A stretch of 54,350 bases of DNA, from positions 1 through 54,350 of the forward strand of contig CAMHMN010000007.1 in the NCBI GenBank assembly GCA_946186245.1, written 5' to 3'. Positions within the stretch are counted from its first letter, which is position 1; each line of letters starts with the position of its first letter. Source of the DNA: an uncultured Clostridia bacterium (lineage in GTDB: Bacteria > Bacillota > Clostridia > Oscillospirales > Acutalibacteraceae). This document shows, in pieces, positions 51,880 to 54,350 of the stretch. Below the pieces are notes generated by a model that made no database searches, was not told the origin of the DNA, and worked only from the letters and a program-made list of their open reading frames with translations. A program made the position numbers and the translations under genes.

Positions 51880-52962
51880 ATGGAAGCCTACAAAGCAGCA
51901 TTGCTGCCTGATGCTTATGGCTCTTTAGATTACTCATATTTTATGGATGAGCTGATTGACGCGACGGCAGCACTTGAAGTTTATGTTGAGAAAATCAATT
52001 TTAGTAAAGTCGATAGCAATTGGATTTTGCCGATCATTCAGAACAAGGAAGCGCTGGCTTCTTCTTTGCTTGAAGGAACACAGGCAACGCTCGATGGAGT
52101 TCTCATTAATCAGGTGTCCCCGAACACAGAGGACAAAAACCTCAACGAAATTGTAAATTATTTAAAGGCGTCCTCCATTGGTTATCAGAGGTTAAAGCGA
52201 GGGGATTTTGATAATGAGCTTTTTCTTGAAATGCACAGAGTCCTTTTATCAGGCGGCGTTCGCAAAAACACAGATACGATCGGTGAATATCGCACCACTC
52301 AGAATTACATCGGTAAGAATGACGGAGAGCTTGTTTATACGCCGCCAAAGCCGGAAAAGGTTCCCGCACTCATGAACAATCTGATAGCATATATCAATTC
52401 TGACGATATTAAAACACGTCCGCTTATCCGAATAGCTATCATTCACGCGCAATTCGAAACTATTCACCCGTTTGGTGACGGGAACGGAAGAGTGGGAAGG
52501 ATTCTGATACCTCTTTATCTTTACGCCAAAGGTCAGATTCCCATGCCCTATTTCTTTATCAGTGAGGCATTGGAACGGGAAAAGCATAAGTATTACAAGC
52601 TATTGATGGATATCAGAACCTCCAACCATTGGAATGAGTGGATCAGATTTTTCCTCGAAACGGTGGCTAAACAGTGCAGAAAATACATCCGTATTTTCAA
52701 TCAGATCAATGACCTCTATGACAAAACTGTAAGGCAGACTTGTAACCTGATCAATTCACCGAATGCTGTCCGGATTGTAGACGCGATGTTCAAATATCCT
52801 ATTTTCGACTCAAAAATCATGCAGGAAGAAACGGGTATTTCATCGACCACTATCAATCGCTATCTCAATATTCTGCTGAAAAACAATGTTTTATACACAG
52901 ATGGCAAACAACGTAATAGGCTCTTCTTCTTTTATGATCTTGTTGCCTTGATACGCGAATAA
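51880..52962 (+). CDS. Fic family protein with N-terminal autoinhibitory motif
   Basis: 360 residues from the ATG at 51880, seven bases after AAGGAGG; a longer frame from 51808 starts upstream of the promoter and is rejected. The Fic core has the complete motif HPFGDGNGRVGR (His196 to Arg207), so AMP transfer to a protein target is expected. Residues 61-66 (SSLLEG) match the inhibitory [S/T]xxxE[G/N] motif, which places it in the class with N-terminal built-in inhibition. The C-terminal 80 residues form a winged HTH-like domain (ETGISSTTINRYLNILLKNN). No antitoxin gene is needed or seen. Target unknown. Confidence 0.94.
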   Translation: MEAYKAALLPDAYGSLDYSYFMDELIDATAALEVYVEKINFSKVDSNWILPIIQNKEALASSLLEGTQATLDGVLINQVSPNTEDKNLNEIVNYLKASSIGYQRLKRGDFDNELFLEMHRVLLSGGVRKNTDTIGEYRTTQNYIGKNDGELVYTPPKPEKVPALMNNLIAYINSDDIKTRPLIRIAIIHAQFETIHPFGDGNGRVGRILIPLYLYAKGQIPMPYFFISEALEREKHKYYKLLMDIRTSNHWNEWIRFFLETVAKQCRKYIRIFNQINDLYDKTVRQTCNLINSPNAVRIVDAMFKYPIFDSKIMQEETGISSTTINRYLNILLKNNVLYTDGKQRNRLFFFYDLVALIRE

Positions 52963-53032
52963 TTCATTTCAGAAAAGAAAGGTGGTGATGCCTTTGATTG
53001 TAATCTTCTAATAAAGAAAAACGCAACGGCTT

Positions 53033-53056
53033 CAGATACTGTTGCCGCAGTATCTG
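53033..53056. repeat. 9-bp inverted repeat upstream of the DUF4417 gene
   Basis: CAGATACTG-TTGCCG-CAGTATCTG, perfect stem. No T-run follows, so it may be an operator or RNA hairpin. The preceding 52963-53032 holds GAAAGGTGGTGATGCC with a seven-codon ORF (MPLIVIF), a strong ribosome site without a real gene, perhaps the remnant of a small toxin locus. A TATAAT lies at 53079-53084 with no clear -35. Confidence 0.45.
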
Positions 53057-53170
53057 CCATTGTGTTCCCTAGTTATGCTATAATGCACAACCTTCGTAAG
53101 TTGTATTTTAGCATATTCTGGGAATTTTGTCTATTGACATAATAACTAAAAATGAAATGAGGAATATGCT

Positions 53171-53833
53171 ATTAGTAAACCTAACTTTTATGAATACCAG
53201 CTTGATCTTATTGGAAACATTTTAGCGTCAGGTGCTACTCTTGTGGGCAAACATAGCTTTCCAGCCTTAATGCCTCAGAAACTTATTCCTGATGTAATGC
53301 CGCTTCCTGTGAATTATATGATGAGCGACGATAATATTTCGAAGAATTGGTATCATTGCTTCGTTGGCGATACACAGTTTGAAAGATTCTGGAGTAACTT
53401 TAATAAGTATGCACCATATATACGTTCTGCCAAGGGCTTGATTTCGACGGATTTTAGTTTGTATCGAGACATACCCGAAGACACACAGATTCGTAATTGC
53501 TATCGCAACAGGGTAATGACCTATGCAATGCAGAAGCTTAATCCAAATGTAATACCTACTGCCGGATTCGGTGGTGAAAATACTTGGAGTTGGTGCTTTG
53601 ACAGTTTACCCAAACACTCCACTTATGCTATCACAACGAATGGTGTTCTTTCAGACCCGGAAGCCTGCAGACTGTTTATCGGTGGGGTCAATGCTCTTGT
53701 ACAGACTCTTGAACCATATGCGCTTATTGTATGCGGTAACTATCCCAAATGGCTTGACACAAAATATCCGGGAGTTCGTATAATCCCGATACTTAGTTAC
53801 AGTCAGATATGGCGTACAAGGAGGTGTGGCTGA
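53171..53833 (+). CDS. DUF4417 family protein
   Basis: About 220 residues. The only canonical start (GTG at 53243) has no ribosome site and lies inside conserved-looking sequence. The frame is open upstream and an ATT at 53171 is seven bases after GAGGA (SKPNFYEYQLDLIGNILASG), so a rare ATT start is proposed. DUF4417 marks: FSLYRDIPEDTQIRNCYRNR, then VIPTAGFGGENTWSWCFDSL and a final repeat of IIPILSY. The family is found on phages and mobile elements; function unknown. The stop overlaps the start of the next gene (TGATG). Confidence 0.78.
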   Translation: MSKPNFYEYQLDLIGNILASGATLVGKHSFPALMPQKLIPDVMPLPVNYMMSDDNISKNWYHCFVGDTQFERFWSNFNKYAPYIRSAKGLISTDFSLYRDIPEDTQIRNCYRNRVMTYAMQKLNPNVIPTAGFGGENTWSWCFDSLPKHSTYAITTNGVLSDPEACRLFIGGVNALVQTLEPYALIVCGNYPKWLDTKYPGVRIIPILSYSQIWRTRRCG

Positions 53834-54285
53834 TGGGTGGTTACGGAGGTGCAAGCGGGCGCGTCAAGGATAAATGCTATTATGATACCGGCGGACATAA
53901 GGTGAAAGATCAGAATGCTGTTGCAGTAGGAGAGTATTACATCAAACAGGGAAAGTACGTGGTTTTTCTTAAACAGATTCCCGATGAAAACAGGGCAGAT
54001 ATGTCTGTTGAAGGTGTTCATGTAGAGGTAAAAGGAATGTCTTCGCCGAATCCGGGGCAGGTAGCGAAAAATATAAAAAAAGGATTCATTCAGGTGGATG
54101 CCGATAATAAAAGATATCCTAAAGAAACTCACCGTTCCGGCGTTGTTGTTATCCTATCTGAGTATAAAACTCTTGAGGAAGCACAGAGAATTGTCAAGGC
54201 GGGATATGACGAAGCAGTTAGAAAAGGCTATGTTACAGGTAGCGTTAAATTGCTTCACGACGGTAAAATGTACAATATCACATAG
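53833..54285 (+). CDS. Nuclease-like protein resembling CdiA-type toxin C-termini
   Basis: 150 residues from the ATG at 53833, coupled to the DUF4417 gene (TGATG) with AAGGAGGTG upstream. The first half is Gly/Lys-rich (GGYGGASGRVKDKCYYDTGG). The second holds ADMSVEGVHVEVKGMSSPNP, where Asp and the E-x-K pair fit a PD-(D/E)XK/CdiA-type tRNase core. No signal peptide. On phages this domain occurs beside DUF4417 and head genes. A toxic or packaging role cannot be told apart from sequence. Confidence 0.65.
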   Translation: MGGYGGASGRVKDKCYYDTGGHKVKDQNAVAVGEYYIKQGKYVVFLKQIPDENRADMSVEGVHVEVKGMSSPNPGQVAKNIKKGFIQVDADNKRYPKETHRSGVVVILSEYKTLEEAQRIVKAGYDEAVRKGYVTGSVKLLHDGKMYNIT

Positions 54286-54296
54286 GAGGTTAACAT

Positions 54297-54350
54297 ATGG
54301 CAGGATTAAAATGCAGCTATTGCGGCGAAAGCATACGATATCATGGAACT
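54297..54350 (+). CDS. Start of a zinc-ribbon protein, cut by the window edge
   Basis: ATG at 54297, seven bases after TAGGAGGT. The visible 18 residues are MAGLKCSYCGESIRYHGT, with a CxxCG zinc knuckle. Twelve bases after the preceding stop, so the same operon. The rest lies outside the window. Confidence 0.7.
   Translation, partial: MAGLKCSYCGESIRYHGT

Noticed and set aside
1-54350. tRNA, rRNA, riboswitch or T-box
   Set aside because: No cloverleaf, rRNA segment or known riboswitch core was recognised by eye; a covariance search could still find small RNAs.

Overview
The window reads as chromosomal DNA of an anaerobic, spore-forming-type Clostridia (Oscillospirales-like, probably a gut or rumen organism). 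The evidence is sortase-anchored BspA-type surface proteins with NP/SPxTG motifs, remnants of a CotJC-family manganese catalase, sigma-A style promoters, strong AGGAGG ribosome sites, and conjugative-element families (DUF960, amidoligase, class II glutamine amidotransferase) typical of Firmicutes. No rRNA or tRNA gene was seen. The assignment is inference from family content; no species can be named.

Layout. 1-16.2 kb: the 3' part of a leucine-rich-repeat surface protein and a giant 4812-residue subtilisin-like surface protein, which share a C-terminal domain and sortase signal. 16.3-21.8 kb: ordinary chromosomal genes (small membrane protein, two lipoproteins, DUF4956 and DUF3021-type membrane proteins, a nitrilase-superfamily hydrolase). 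21.8-23.1 kb: a graveyard of 3' gene fragments (cytidine deaminase, GNAT, S9-type hydrolase, catalase C-terminus).

23.08-51.21 kb: a 28.1-kb integrative element, deduced here from a split gene. The C-terminal part of a manganese catalase lies at the left end and its middle part at the right end, on the same (minus) strand. Both ends share the 12-bp core CGCTTCACCGAA. Removing the intervening DNA rejoins the catalase reading frame exactly. A large serine recombinase gene ends about 0.2 kb from the right end, and the recreated circular junction has inverted-repeat arms (GTTTAAAT/ATTTAAAC) around the core, as expected for attP.

The cargo is headed by a type III-B CRISPR-Cas locus: two divergent CRISPR arrays with mirror-image leaders, then one nine-gene operon: CorA-like membrane effector, an unknown coiled-coil protein, cmr1, cas10 (GGDD present, no HD domain), cmr3, cmr4, cmr5, cmr6 and a DEDDh-type exonuclease. 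cas6 and a third array lie on the opposite strand. There is no cas1 or cas2. By family knowledge this is the layout of a SAM-AMP-type signalling system (Cas10 makes the nucleotide, CorA is the membrane effector, a nuclease may clear the signal). A 145-bp MITE has jumped precisely into one CRISPR spacer.

The rest of the element holds an HTH regulator plus transmembrane Ser/Thr kinase pair, a SHOCT protein, an AT-rich module of zinc-ribbon proteins, a Cys-rich lipoprotein and an Lgt-like enzyme, an excisionase-like HTH, an AAA-ATPase/PD-(D/E)XK protein, an amidoligase cluster, and a glutamine amidotransferase/primase chimera left by deletion.

51.2-54.35 kb: catalase remnant, a Fic protein with its own promoter and autoinhibitory motif, and a phage-like pair (DUF4417 protein and a CdiA-like nuclease-domain protein), followed by the first codons of another zinc-ribbon gene cut by the window edge.
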